Shown in pieces: positions 37,461 to 48,677 of a DNA stretch of 64,000 nucleotides. The stretch is from Saxidomus purpurata (lineage: Eukaryota > Mollusca > Bivalvia > Venerida > Veneridae): assembly GCA_022818135.1 (NCBI GenBank), contig JAFMSR010000018.1, positions 36,728,375 through 36,792,374 of the forward strand, given 5' to 3'. The first letter of the stretch is position 1. Each line of letters opens with the position of its first letter. Made by a program: the position numbers and the translations under genes. A model generated the notes under the pieces. It did not search any database. It was not told the DNA's origin and saw nothing but the letters and a program-made list of their open reading frames with translations.

Positions 37461-40400
37461 AAGTTTTAAGATTTTATTTGAAATGTAATGGCTCATCAAG
37501 GTATGAATTCTAGAAATCGCCGGATGTTCCTCCGCGTTCCACTCAGATGTAGTCCCAAGTAACAAATACTGTCATTTTCCCTCCGTCTCATTTAAATTAC
37601 TTCTTGTTTGAAGTTTAATCGCTAAAAGGAACCAGGAACCAGTACATGTGATTTAAATCCTTATCTGAATCGTCTGCTGAGTGAATGACTGTGGGATATT
37701 CTTCAATGACTTAGTAGTAACAGCTGATACTTCAGGCTTAGTATTATAATACACATATACTGTAAGTGAATATTCATTTTACAAAATAGCCTACGTAGGG
37801 CAAAAGAGAAAAGTTGCAACACAACAATAATACAAGAAAATATTTAACGGATATATATAACAAAAACACAATAAAGCTTTAAGTTATTTTCAACACAAAC
37901 GTAGGTACATGTATATAGATAACAAAGCTGTAAAAGAAAAAAGGTTTTCATATGACGTAATTTTCAAATAAAACCAGGTTAAGACCTTACTTTAATAACG
38001 CCTTGCAAAAGCTAAAATTTTATTTGCTAAAATCTTCAAACGTTTTTGTCTTTTTAATTGTATGTACAAAGAATGGAAAATTTTCAAATTCTAAACAAAA
38101 ATGAAACAAATGAAGGTGCTCATGATTACAAAAAGAAATAGAACAATAAATATAATAAAATCTGATACCTATCATCACTTTTTAACAAGACTTGCAGCTA
38201 AGTGTAGTCCCGAATATGAAAAAGTTTTGTAACATTTTATACACCATTCCCTGCTTGACGGAACCATGTCACATATTTCTGCTACATGTCTTCAAGTTAA
38301 TTGTCTAATGTGCTGTGATAGAAACATACAACAATGATCATAAAAATGTAACAAATATTGTTGGTTTTTTTTTAAATCTTGGATACGATTCCCTTCTTTA
38401 AAAACGGTGTAGAGGGTTATCCTAACTACAAGCCTTCAACGGTTCAAAACTTGATGACGGGTGAGAATTTTATTACATTTTTGACCTATATTTCTTTTTG
38501 CAGCCATGAGCAACATCACTTGCTTTGTTTTATTTGTTTAGAGTTAGAAAAGTCCACAACTCATACACATGCTAAACACAATGAAAAGGATAAACATGTT
38601 AAAAGACTTTAGCGAATGAAATTCTGGCCTCTGTTTTGTTGTCAGGCGCTACCTGAATGTTACTGTAAATGTTACAAATTAAAACATTACAATACCTGTA
38701 AAAGTATGCAATATAAAAACTTAATAAATACATATTTTAAGATCAGAAAAATTCACCGAAACTTCATAATTTATCATTAACAAGCTGAGCACATTAGAAT
38801 AGCAAAAGCATTCTAGTAAAACGAAAGGTTTGCCATTATGCAGGAGCACAAAAATAAATAAATGCAGATAAACAATGAAAAATTGAAAGCTCCGATAACT
38901 GCATAACTAATCAAAAATAAAATATAAGTAAGAAGGAAGGCGAAATCAAATATAGCACATGAAAATTAAAATCGAGGCAGCTTGTTGCGAAATAAAAAGC
39001 AGATAAATGTACATGCAAGATACATAAATTTAATCAAAGCGCTGTGAGCGCTGAAGGCGTGGAGACTATAGATTAGCTCCCCTAAAAACAACTTTTGACC
39101 TTCGTGATTTACGCTGAACCTTACCTAAAGCGCGGGTCGAAATGTGCATAGGGCGAAATTTAGTATATGACACATAATTAATGATTCACAAATATATGGG
39201 TGGCAGGGAAGTTTGTTTTATTATAAAACGTACGTTAAATGAAAAATAATCACATGGTCAACATTATAAATTGTTTGAGAGAACAATAAAAATAATTCAA
39301 TCTGCGCTTTGTCGAAAATTATTGTGTACGAAGGACAAGACCTTGAAACAGAAATAAACAAAGCAATACCAACAATGAAATATAAATACAGTACTGTACA
39401 ATGTGTATAACAGGGAAAACCAAAACTGATTCTTGGTTACCTTGTAGTTGTAACCGGTGAAACCGTTCACTGGGCCCTGACATGCAGCGTCCTCGATAAA
39501 TGGCGGGTGATTTTGATTACGTGAGTTCCTTCTCGGGAATGTACGTAAATTGTATCTTTTTTTTAAAGAAATTTATTTTTAGGTAAATATATATGTAATC
39601 GTTCGTAAATAAGAAAGTTGTCAATGAAATAACATCAGAAATTTGAAAATCAAACTACAAACTCTTATATCGAATTCCGTACGTTTTCGTAAATTTCCGT
39701 AAATATCCGTACTTTTCCGTGATATGCATATGATTATCTTCCGTAATCAGCTAACAGCGCAGTAATTTCTAAAACAGAAAAAATTGTGTAATGCAGCCCG
39801 TAAGCTATAGACATTTCTGCAATCGTTTGAACTTGTTTGTACTGTTTTTATTTGTAATATGTTCTTATCGTATGCGACATTCAAACAAAAGATTGATCTG
39901 GTCTGTCTTGCACTACTTTCCCAAAGCGCATGTTTACAGTTGTTATTCGCACATAGCACAGTTAAATTGTCTGCAGTGTTTGAAATGTGGTATGCTAACT
40001 TAGAACTAACAAAAAGGCAACATAAAGCCAAGCAGGGAATATAGAATGTAAGACAGATAAACACACGTGGCTCATTACGTTTATATGGTATCAATTTGTA
40101 AATAATTCAGGTCGGTCACCGGACAATATTTTGAGTAAAACGGTAGAATGTGTCCACAGGTAGCCGTCAAAATACGACGTTCTTTACGTCAAAATTGTTA
40201 CATTATACTGCATTTTGCCAATGTTATTTATTAGTTTTCATTACTATTCAGTTTATGTTTAGGTAAAATCGTTACGTAAAAAATGAAACTTTAATCATTC
40301 AAATCCGTTTATAAATACTAAAGATACGAACGTTTTATGTTCTAGCACCCGCGGGAAATGGGTAGACCGCTAAACGACATCGTGACGTCAATGTCTCGTG

Positions 40401-40907
40401 TACGTCTTCCTTTCAAACAGCACCACGTTTAAGCAGGCGCAACATAGATTGCATATACAAAAGATGAAGTTTTCTGGGGAGGTCGACAAATTCAGACGTA
40501 AGGTGTGGAGTTGCCTTAATTGATTTATTTCTTTTGTAAATGGCCTGAATCTTTTTTTTGTTTGGATTCACCTGCATTTATTTGATGTCAAACCGGTATA
40601 TTAGTTCTCTGCTTTCATTTTCATATGATCAATCTTAAAAAATATTTAGTTTTGTAGTGACTTTAAGACATTAAAGTATTTTCATCTGCATTAAACTGTA
40701 CTCATATTTTATGTTACAACGTACATTTTTGTAGATCTGTCATTTATGAGAATATTGAAGATACGAGACCGCATAATTGACCCTTGGGAACACCTTTACT
40801 AATTTCTAGCCAGTTGCTATTGAAAGTATTTGCACTACTTTTACCGTTTGAGATCTGGGTGGTTTTGTAACTCTTGTGTAACCTGCAGGCATTTTCTAAC
40901 GTATTTA
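37461..40907. other. Intergenic, no gene recognised
   Basis: AT-rich. No exon, tRNA-like box or TIR element was recognised. A run of TCCGTA words lies near 39678-39722 (TTTCCGTAAATATCCGTAC). Confidence 0.5.
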
Positions 40908-42665
40908 CACTTAACAACTTTTCTAACGCTACCAGCAGCCTTTTCGCAATAACTTTTAAACTACACAACTTAATGAGATGAAATTTTCAGGACAGTTAGA
41001 GAATATAAGACATTGTTTGATCCAAAGTGAACAACAAAAATATTCTGCAAATTTAAGATTTTATACATAATTTGATACAACCGCTATTTTTCAAATTCGC
41101 AAAATTTGCCAATAATTAAAATTTGTAAGAACGCGAAAAAAAAACCGTTTTATTTGTAAAATTCTATCAAATTCTTAAAGTATTATTTTTAATACCAATG
41201 AACTTAAAGCTGCTCGCTCTCAGATTTTGGTAAAAAAAATGAAGTTCTTCAAACTGTATGAAAATAACATATAGTCATATAAAAAGGTTCCAGTATAAAT
41301 TCCTCTGATTTAAAATAATACGCTAACAAATAATAAAGCGTTGCAAACGCTTTTGAAATTCCAATATAAAAATATAGCGTAGCGGTGCCGGAAAACCAGC
41401 ATTTTCAATCGATTTTTTGCAAATTCCTACCTAGATTTTTACTTCTATTGTTGATTCTAGCATTTAGTTTTATATTCATGTATGTAATTTTTGAAAATTT
41501 TATTTCTTTTAAAGACAACTGAGAGTGATCAGCTTTAAACAGTTATCACCTTTTTGCAAATAAAAACAGAATGTTTTATTATTTTCACTTGGTTGGTAAA
41601 CTACATCGCGCGATATTTTCGTAATACGTCATTTGGCGGGGATTCTTTCAGAATTTGGTTGGAAGATATCGGTGAACACAAAAACTGCTGGTGTCAGAAT
41701 TTATAAACATTTTAATCTTGAAATTACCAAAAAAAGAATTTTTAATTCCATTTTCATTCTTAGTTAAATTTATGAAATAATTAGGACATGTTCTTGAGTC
41801 AGGATCAGCGCGCGCTTGTCATACAACTGCCTCTCTAGTTGCAAACATGGTGACCATTCTACCAATATTTTTTTACAATTTGTCACGTTTCATCAAATGC
41901 GTTTAGTCAGTTATCATTAAAACGAATACAAAACATACATACTTTTTAAATTTTGTATTGGTTATAATCTTGGAAACTTAAAGAAAACCAGTGGACGTTA
42001 AGTTTCTAGTTTTTATCAATTGAATTTAAGTGGAATTATGCATATTTTTTTCAAGTAAAAATCCAGCTGAAATAGGTGTGTAAAAAAGGGTAGATGAAAT
42101 AATAGCTTTTAACTCAATACACCAAACTCTTCCTGCTACCAGTACGAAATAATAAACTTCCCAAATATTACTTTTCCTATTTTGACTGGGGCAGTCTTTA
42201 AAAAAAACTGCATGCAGGAGTTGCTTCCCTTCCACTGCCGAAATCTCTACCAACAACAACACAAGGGGGATCACTGCGAAGAAAGGAACTATTATTTTAT
42301 TAGTCCATTTTTTTATTTCTAAAGCACCAACTAATACTAATGCGGCATTATCTTTAATTTAACACATTTAAATGCACAGCAACCGAAAATTGTTTTTATA
42401 AAACTGTCACCAAAAATACACTATGTGCAATAAGATGCGCATAATGTCAATTTAATCTGCTAACTTTGCGAATTTGTGGGGAAACGTGGGGTGCATCAAA
42501 TAAATTTAAAAAATCTACAACTTGCTTAATAATTTTTTTTTTATTTTGTACCAAATAATGCCTTTTATTTTAATTAAATTGCCCTTAAAATTTCTTCGCA
42601 TCATTTTGTGTAGTTTTAAAGTTTAGCGAAAATGCTACTGGTAGCGTTAGAAAAGTTGTTAAGTG
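40908..42665. mobile_element. TA-flanked TIR element B (1758 bp), non-autonomous
   Basis: The left end CACTTAACAACTTTTCTAAC continues GCTACCAGCAGC. The right end mirrors it (GGTAGCGTTAG, AAAAGTTGTTAAGTG). TA flanks both sides (40906-40907 and 42666-42667). The inverted similarity runs inward for about 70 bp (TTTTAAACTACACAA / TTGTGTAGTTTTAAA). The termini match element A (18935-20505). It contains a nested TTAA MITE at 41208-41534. The longest frame is about 80 codons, so there is no transposase. It ends 156 bp before the lectin start codon. Confidence 0.8.
41208..41534. mobile_element. TTAA-flanked MITE nested in element B (327 bp)
   Basis: The termini AGCTGCTCGCTCTC and GAGAGTGATCAGCT are flanked by TTAA on both sides (41204-41207 and 41535-41538). 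The interior is the reverse-orientation relative of 24546-24906. Because it lies inside element B, it inserted after B was in place. Confidence 0.8.
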
Positions 42666-42690
42666 TAGTATTCCCAGTCTTCTACAAACC

Positions 42691-42696
42691 TATATA
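42691..42696 (+). promoter_or_regulatory. Possible TATA box of the lectin gene
   Basis: TATATA stands 131 nt upstream of the lectin ATG and 24 nt beyond the TA that closes element B. No start site can be read from the sequence. Confidence 0.3.
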
Positions 42697-42821
42697 CATT
42701 ATCGTTCCAATTCGTGTAGATTTAAAGCAAAATACACAAACTGGGTGAATGACCTAGATACTTATCACTATTTTACCAGCACAATTTCGCTCTATTATAT
42801 CGATGTTAGAGACTTCATAAA

Positions 42822-45800
42822 ATGGCACCTTCAGCATACATTTTCATTGGATTACTTATAATAGTTAAAGGTAACTAAATTTTTCTAGCACATACCCAGT
42901 AACATATAGCATTTATGTATGGTTGTTAATTTCTTCACGAGAGACGGTTTAGTGCAGATAAATATTCTATTATGTTCACTGAACTCGTACACGGATGTGA
43001 ATGTGATATGAAAACAAACAGTATCCGATATTAACTCATTTTATTCGAGTATGTTCTAACGTTGTACTCAAAATGCTATTGGTTGAGTCACAAGAGTAGT
43101 TTATTGCCAAATATTACCTACACGATTTAGATTACTTAATACAGAAACACGGCGAAACGTCAGTACATGATAAAGACTAGAATAATGACATGGTTTCAAT
43201 GTGGTCAACAATTTTACATTTTTATATATGTCAAGTATCTGCGGACTGTCTGGATGGGTTTGAGCACCATGGTAACGGATGTTTCAAGATCGCAGCACTC
43301 GAGGCAAGCTGGATTGAGGCTAAGGTAGCTGTATTTGCATACAGAATTTAATAATATGGATTGCCAAAATTATTTCAGTGCAAAAATGTCCACTTTACAA
43401 ATGACATTAATCTATTATCATTACTTCATAGTTAAGCTGTCTTTATAAAAGAACGTGCATTTTACTAGCAAAATAATACTTTACAATGTTTAAGTTTTCA
43501 AATACTACGTCTTGTGTTCGTAAAGTGATATAATGAAATGGTTAAGGCAACGATTCCTAAGAAGGCGCTAGTGGTGATGACATAGTTCCCTGGCATTTCA
43601 GATGTACTGTCGGTTGTTGGGAAGTGAATTAGTAGTAATCAACAATGATTCAGCAGAGGAGACAGTAATTGAAGGAATTCTGGCAAAATTTCACGGTAAC
43701 GTTTTGAAGTCTGTAAGCCTTTAATCCATTTTTACTTTGTGTTTTTTTGTCTTTTGCTTGCCAATGTTGTAAACGTAATCTATCAAGTACGTTTCATTGA
43801 CTGGGAGTAAACTACCGTCAAATCAGCATTGCGGTACATTGTATCTTGCCATAAGTGCTATTGAACACAGCCTGGAGACTTGATATTGACAGTGTCAAAT
43901 GATCTTGACCTGCACTAGCATGTACAAGACTCCTTACATATATTTAAAAACGACATTTGATCTGGGAATTCGAAGATAAGTGCCAAATAAATGGAAAACA
44001 GTTCGAATTTTCGAAAGCTCGATTGCAAAACATGTTTTGTCAACTGTCATTAATCGCTCTCGAGAACCATCCATGATGGAACCAATTCCTTTCAGAAATG
44101 GAGAGATTATGTAGATTATGTTCCTTTTTGTAGCTGATAGGTGGACTGGGACATTCCGTTTATAAAGATACGATAAAAATTTGTGAAGGGCCCTTATAGA
44201 CAGGTCTTATTTGATTTAGCTTTTGGTTTGTATAAAATGAAAATTAACGAAATAAAAAAGTAAAAAGAAACATTACACGGGTGGTTTACTCTCCCCACCA
44301 CCACAAAATGTGGTGAAATAAAATTGTGGGGTGCGAACTTCCGAGGTGTTGGGGTTGTACAAAATAAACGAGGAATGTGAGTATGAGTTTTGTAAATTTT
44401 CTTTTTGGCTATTTTCTTGAAGACCTTTCAAATGTCGGGGAAAGAAGTTACCTGTAAAATTAACAAAACTCATACATTTCTCGTTTATTTTGTACAACCC
44501 AACGACCTCAGAAGTTCACAGAGCACAGTTTCCTTTCACCACATGTTGTGGTGGTAGGAAGAGTAAACCACCCTTGCAATAAATGAGTGATAAACTGTGT
44601 TCTGTAAGGGCCATCGTCTTCTTTAATAATTCAGTTGGCGATAACGCGAAGTGACGATGTCAAAATGCGAATATACGAATCGATACACGAAGTATTTCCT
44701 TCGTATCGCCTTTCGTCATCGTGACTTTATATCACTCATCGGTATCGTGCATTCGCGTATTGCTATCGTGACTTCGCCATCGTGACTTGGCGTATCGCCG
44801 TCGTGACTTCACGCATCGCCATCGTGACTTTGCGTATTGACATCGTAACGCCTCGTATCGCCATAGTCACTTCGCGTATCGCTTTCCTATCACGCATACG
44901 TGTATCTTATGCTGTCAAAGACTGAGGGCGTTGTCGAAAACGAAGTTACGATGACGATAAATGAGGTCACAGTGCGCGAAGTCACGATGGCGATAAGCGA
45001 AGATATGATGACGATACGCTATGATTTTTCTATCGTAACTTCGCCAACTTCGCGTTATCGCCCAATGAGTTATAATGAGAAGGCGATGCCCCTAACGGAA
45101 CACCGTACGTAATGATAAGGCTCAAGTGTGTTTCGTTTTATTCATTGTTTGCAAAATATGGTTAAGAATGCATGATTTCTACATTTCCAAATCAGGTTTT
45201 TCTATTTCTGAAGATCTAACATTTAAATTAAGGGTCACATATCGATGAATCATACTGGCTATCAGGCACTGACATCATCAATGAGAACGCCTGGAGATGG
45301 ATGACATCTGATGGTGCTAGCGTACCTATCAACTATACAAATTGGTTACATGGTAGACCTGATAATCTCGGGGGCAACGAGAACTGTTTGGTCATAACTT
45401 ACAAAGGGGGTCGTACATACTGGAATGACGTTGTTTGTAGTGCAAAGCATAGTTTTATATGCGAAACGCCGTAAGTAACACGTGTATTTCCATTTGTTTT
45501 TCAAAAACTCTTTACATTGTATCATGACAGGAACATACAACGTTTGAAAGTTGAGGAATAGTTAAGACCAAATTGCCTAAGCCGTTCATGCGATCGAACC
45601 CATGGCAATCTTGAAATGGTTGATGCATATACAATGTACAAACCTTCGTTCAATCACGGAATTATACACTATAGTAGTGTATACTTCCGTGGTTCAATTT
45701 ACCATTCTTGATTTATCTATATTCCGTCTTCAGAAATTTTAAAAACAGCGATGTAATTTTAAATAAAGTTAAGAACAATGACGATTTCTTAAACGCCTAG

Positions 45801-46003
45801 CATTTAATAACATCATTGTAGCTAGTTCTGATGTACTTGAAACGACGAAACAACATTCCCCTGTGACCGTTTGCAAAAAGGTGCAAATAAGCTGGTAATC
45901 ATTACATGCATATACTTCTATTTTCCTTATATGTCATATTGACTTTAATCGTGCTCCTTATCTTTTCAGGTATGTTAGAGGACAAACAGAAATTGTTGGG
46001 TAA
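42822..46003 (+). CDS. Secreted C-type lectin, single CTLD
   Basis: Five exons join in phase: 42822-42870, 43236-43324, 43602-43695, 45233-45470 and 45970-46003, giving 167 aa. Residues 1-19 (MAPSAYIFIGLLIIVKVSA) form a signal peptide with a V-S-A cleavage site; the rest is one C-type lectin-like domain and a short tail. Six cysteines (21, 32, 49, 129, 146, 154) fit the long-form CTLD pattern. YWLSGTD (85-91) stands for the WIGL core. NWLHGRPDN (114-122) is the primary calcium/sugar loop, with RPD where EPN (mannose type) or QPD (galactose type) is usual; WND at 141-143 is intact. A sequon lies at N111. Family role: secreted carbohydrate recognition, often in mollusc immunity or mucus; the ligand here cannot be predicted. 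All donors are GT; acceptors of exons 2 and 4 are AAG, not the usual YAG. Intron 3 (1537 nt) holds two foldback elements. An alternative start within exon 2 sequence, at ATG 43190, is also open but gives a weaker signal peptide. Confidence 0.9.
44279..44573. mobile_element. Foldback/MITE in lectin intron 3 (295 bp)
   Basis: Inverted arms of about 115 bp: left GGGTGGTTTACTCT...CCACCACCACAA...TTGTACAAAATAAACGAG, right the complement (CTCGTTTATTTTGTACAA...GAGTAAACCACCC). The two arms are roughly 80-85% alike. The spacer is only about 65 bp. Target duplication is not clear (TTACAC left, TTGCAA right). Confidence 0.85.
44637..45062. mobile_element. Foldback element of ~21-bp subrepeats (426 bp)
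   Basis: The outer ends GGCGATAACGCGAAGT and ACTTCGCGTTATCGCC are exact inverses. The interior is built from a roughly 21-bp word (CGTATCGCCATCGTGACTTCG and variants) on one strand up to about 44890, then its reverse complement (GAAGTCACGATGGCGATA) from about 44935. It is CpG-rich compared with the surrounding DNA. It lies in the lectin intron 64 bp from the previous foldback. Confidence 0.85.
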
Positions 46004-46257
46004 ATTAATTGCATCCTTGTATTTTCATATGTAATTGAATAAAGTGAGTAAACCTGATGAATACAGTTATTGAGTTGTTTCCTTATATAAACCTCAATTC
46101 AAAAAATATTTTATGTATACAAGTATGGTCAATAGATTTCCGTAGACTTAGATCTAAATTGCAAGGTTTTCGGCTTGTGCGGCTTTACCCACACGCTGCT
46201 GAAATGCATTTCATTTGCATAATCATCCTAGTCACATAGACTGACAATATCTATATA
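46004..46257. other. Lectin 3' UTR and spacer
   Basis: The 3' UTR probably ends shortly after the AATAAA at 46038. No further gene evidence before the MITE at 46258. Confidence 0.5.
46038..46043 (+). terminator. Poly(A) signal of the lectin gene
   Basis: AATAAA 35 nt after the lectin stop codon, giving a very short 3' UTR. Confidence 0.65.
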
Positions 46258-46589
46258 CATAGTTCCCACATCCACAATATTTACCTCCCTTGTTCTGAAT
46301 TGGCAGCATTTTGAATGGCAAAACCGATAAAGCATTAATAGGAATTTTTCTCAATTATGTGATAATTAAGAAAACACCAAGATAATTTATGTGTGACAAC
46401 CACATTTTCTTGAACCTGCCGAGTCATCTGCCCATATCAGCATAATATATTAATTATGTTTATAAATCTGGTTAGTTTGTAATTGTTAAGTAGATTGTTA
46501 CCTATTTATATACTTTAAGGGAACCTGCCATACAAAATGGCTGACAATTTAGAACAAGGGAGGTAAATATTGTTAATGTGGGAACTATG
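46258..46589. mobile_element. MITE with long TIRs (332 bp)
   Basis: The left end CATAGTTCCCACATCCACAA continues TATTTACCTCCCTTGTTCT. The right end is its complement (AGAACAAGGGAGGTAAATAT and so on to GGGAACTATG). The inverted match runs about 55 bp with few differences. No coding frame. It lies 250 bp past the lectin stop. Confidence 0.8.
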
Positions 46590-46950
46590 TTTATGCTGCC
46601 ACATACCTACATATATGCATATGTCAACGGTTATATTAAATTATACATCAAATACTTCGCCGTCTTTTTATAAGTAACTTTCTTTTACACATTCGAACTA
46701 TGCGATTTTTCACACAAAAAAAATATCTTCCTTCTACAACAATGCGTTATAACACCAAATAAAGAAACAAAGACGCAAAGCGGTTCAAGCCCCAAATTAC
46801 GCTGACAACGTGTGTCTAGTTTGTATGCTCGCATACCTGTCTTTGACTACTGGTATATTCTGGCTGGATAAACGTAATATTTGGACAAAACTGTCTGGGG
46901 TTGCAGTCAGGTAAAACAAAAATCGTCACAACATTTCAAATTGTGTTAGG

Positions 46951-47130
46951 TTTCATTATGCATGGGAGTCATACTGGGGTCTTGGCAAGTTCACCTGTGC
47001 AGAAATCCTAGGGTCGGCCGCGACTATAAACTCTCTAAATGAAGAAGTATGTGTGTATATAGATCCGTGATGCGACCCGATAATTTATGTCACCATTTTG
47101 GAGCTGAATGACAACACCTACTACCGTGTG
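46951..47130 (+). pseudogene. Decayed C-type lectin-like exon
   Basis: The frame from 46951 reads FHYAWESYWGLGKFTCAEIL then GSAATINSLNEEVCVYIDP before a stop. This aligns with the W..AK..C..LGS.L..IN....EE segment of the lectin at 42822-46003. A little downstream, in another frame, ILELNDNTYYRV resembles the W.GLND loop of CTLDs. The intervening stop and frame change, and the lack of a cysteine-rich C-terminal half, suggest a relic. It could also be a chance match. Confidence 0.4.
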
Positions 47131-47616
47131 TAACGTATAGTGGTCTCTGACAAAAAACGTAAGTAGTTTCAAAAACTCATTTATGATTGCCCTAGTCGAT
47201 CCATCTGGTTATCGATCTGGGCTGACATACAAGGACCATTAACACATCGACTTGGTTGGTTAAACCACGTAATCAATTCAATGGCAATGTATGGTCTTGC
47301 TATCGAATATGGCCGAAATAATAATTACCATGCCCATAAACATTTTGATTGGCATTATGATCCTATAAAAGGTTTCAAGCCAGTTACTATTGATTGGTGC
47401 AGGTTATGTAATAAATGCCGTCGCAGGTGGTCCCATAAAACGTTATTTCTTTAGAGAAAAGACAGGGTAGTTTAACATAAAAAATCTTACTCATTTTATT
47501 TCAATGATATTTTAGTACATAGTTATATGATAACAAAGACCTATAAACTACATATATCATTATAGATCTTTGATGATAATATTTTTATCAAAGTAATGTG
47601 TTCGACTTAATTGGCA

Positions 47617-47690
47617 CCAGCGAGGAACTCTGGTCAGGCTTTTAGCCCTAGCCCTGAACTGTGAGACGACAACGATATTATTTAGATAGA
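47617..47690 (+). repeat. Diverged direct duplication, copy 1
   Basis: GCCCTGAACTGTGAGACGAC, CAACGATATTATTTAGAT and upstream GTTCGAC words recur about 700 bp later at 48298-48384. Function is unknown. Confidence 0.6.
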
Positions 47691-48297
47691 TATTAGGAGG
47701 CACTCAACAGTTTGCGCCCATAGTTTTGAATTGGCCCTGGTCAAATTTCTGTATAAAGGGTACTGTTGAGAGTAATATGGTCAGTTGTGTAAGAGAATGG
47801 ATTAATACTTCTTTATTTCTCTTTTGCCTGTCATTAAATGAGTGTCGAAGATAATGATCTGAAATGTTACAAACATGTGGCTTTTTGTGGCTCTGTATGA
47901 AACCGTTGCATGAGAATGGAAGTAGGTGATTTTTCACTAGTCCTTCTGGTACCAGAATGCATTTTGCAGTGACAAACTAAACAACTGAAAATAGCAAAGA
48001 CCCAGTACAGTAAATTCCATTTTTATTTGTTTTTCTTATTTAACATGTAGTCTGGTACGTCCGATACTGTTTAGTCCTGCTTAACAATTGGGTAATGAAA
48101 TTTCAGTGATCTTTTGAAAATTAGCAATTTGGCCCGGACTGCTTCTCCCGAAAAATGGCGCTATCTTTCAGTTCGAACATAATCCATGAAATGTGTATGC
48201 CAATGAGTTTTGGGCAGCAAACTTTATGATATTTTCAAGAGATATAATTACATATTCATTATAGTCTTTATATTGTTTCTTATCAGGTTAATTGTTC

Positions 48298-48384
48298 GAC
48301 AGGTTTTTTGAGGCATCCTGCGATCTGGTTGTAAGCTTTTTTCCCTGCCCTGAACTGTGAGACGACCAACGATATTATTTAGAT
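48298..48384 (+). repeat. Diverged direct duplication, copy 2
   Basis: Second copy of the 47617 repeat, with the same GTTCGAC...CTGAACTGTGAGACGAC order. Confidence 0.6.
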
Positions 48385-48677
48385 TGCCCCTTAACAAGTT
48401 ACGAAAGAAATGTCAAAACGTTAAAATGGCATCATTTAATATAATAAAAAATATTCTGGGAATCAGAAGTGGTAAACACATTTCATAAAGTTATATATTA
48501 GCCGATTCAGGTGATTTCGCATTAGGACAATGGTCGAATTTAATGTTGTGGCGATCTATTTGTACAACTGTATGTGTTTACGGACATACAGTACTGTCGG
48601 GTAACCTTGCCCACTTACAGGAACTATTTTTCGTATCTGCACGTGTTTTCAAGGGAACATGGATTATGTATTTTTTA

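Noticed and set aside
43190..43235. Alternative lectin start giving MVSMWSTILHFYICQVSA
   Set aside because: In frame, but the separate exon at 42822-42870 gives a much better signal peptide and joins in exact phase. Kept only as an alternative in the feature note.
45585..45610. Box-B-like word in reverse (GATCGAACCCATGG) suggesting a tRNA or SINE
   Set aside because: No box A at the right distance and no repeat copy in the window; it lies in lectin intron 4 and may be chance.
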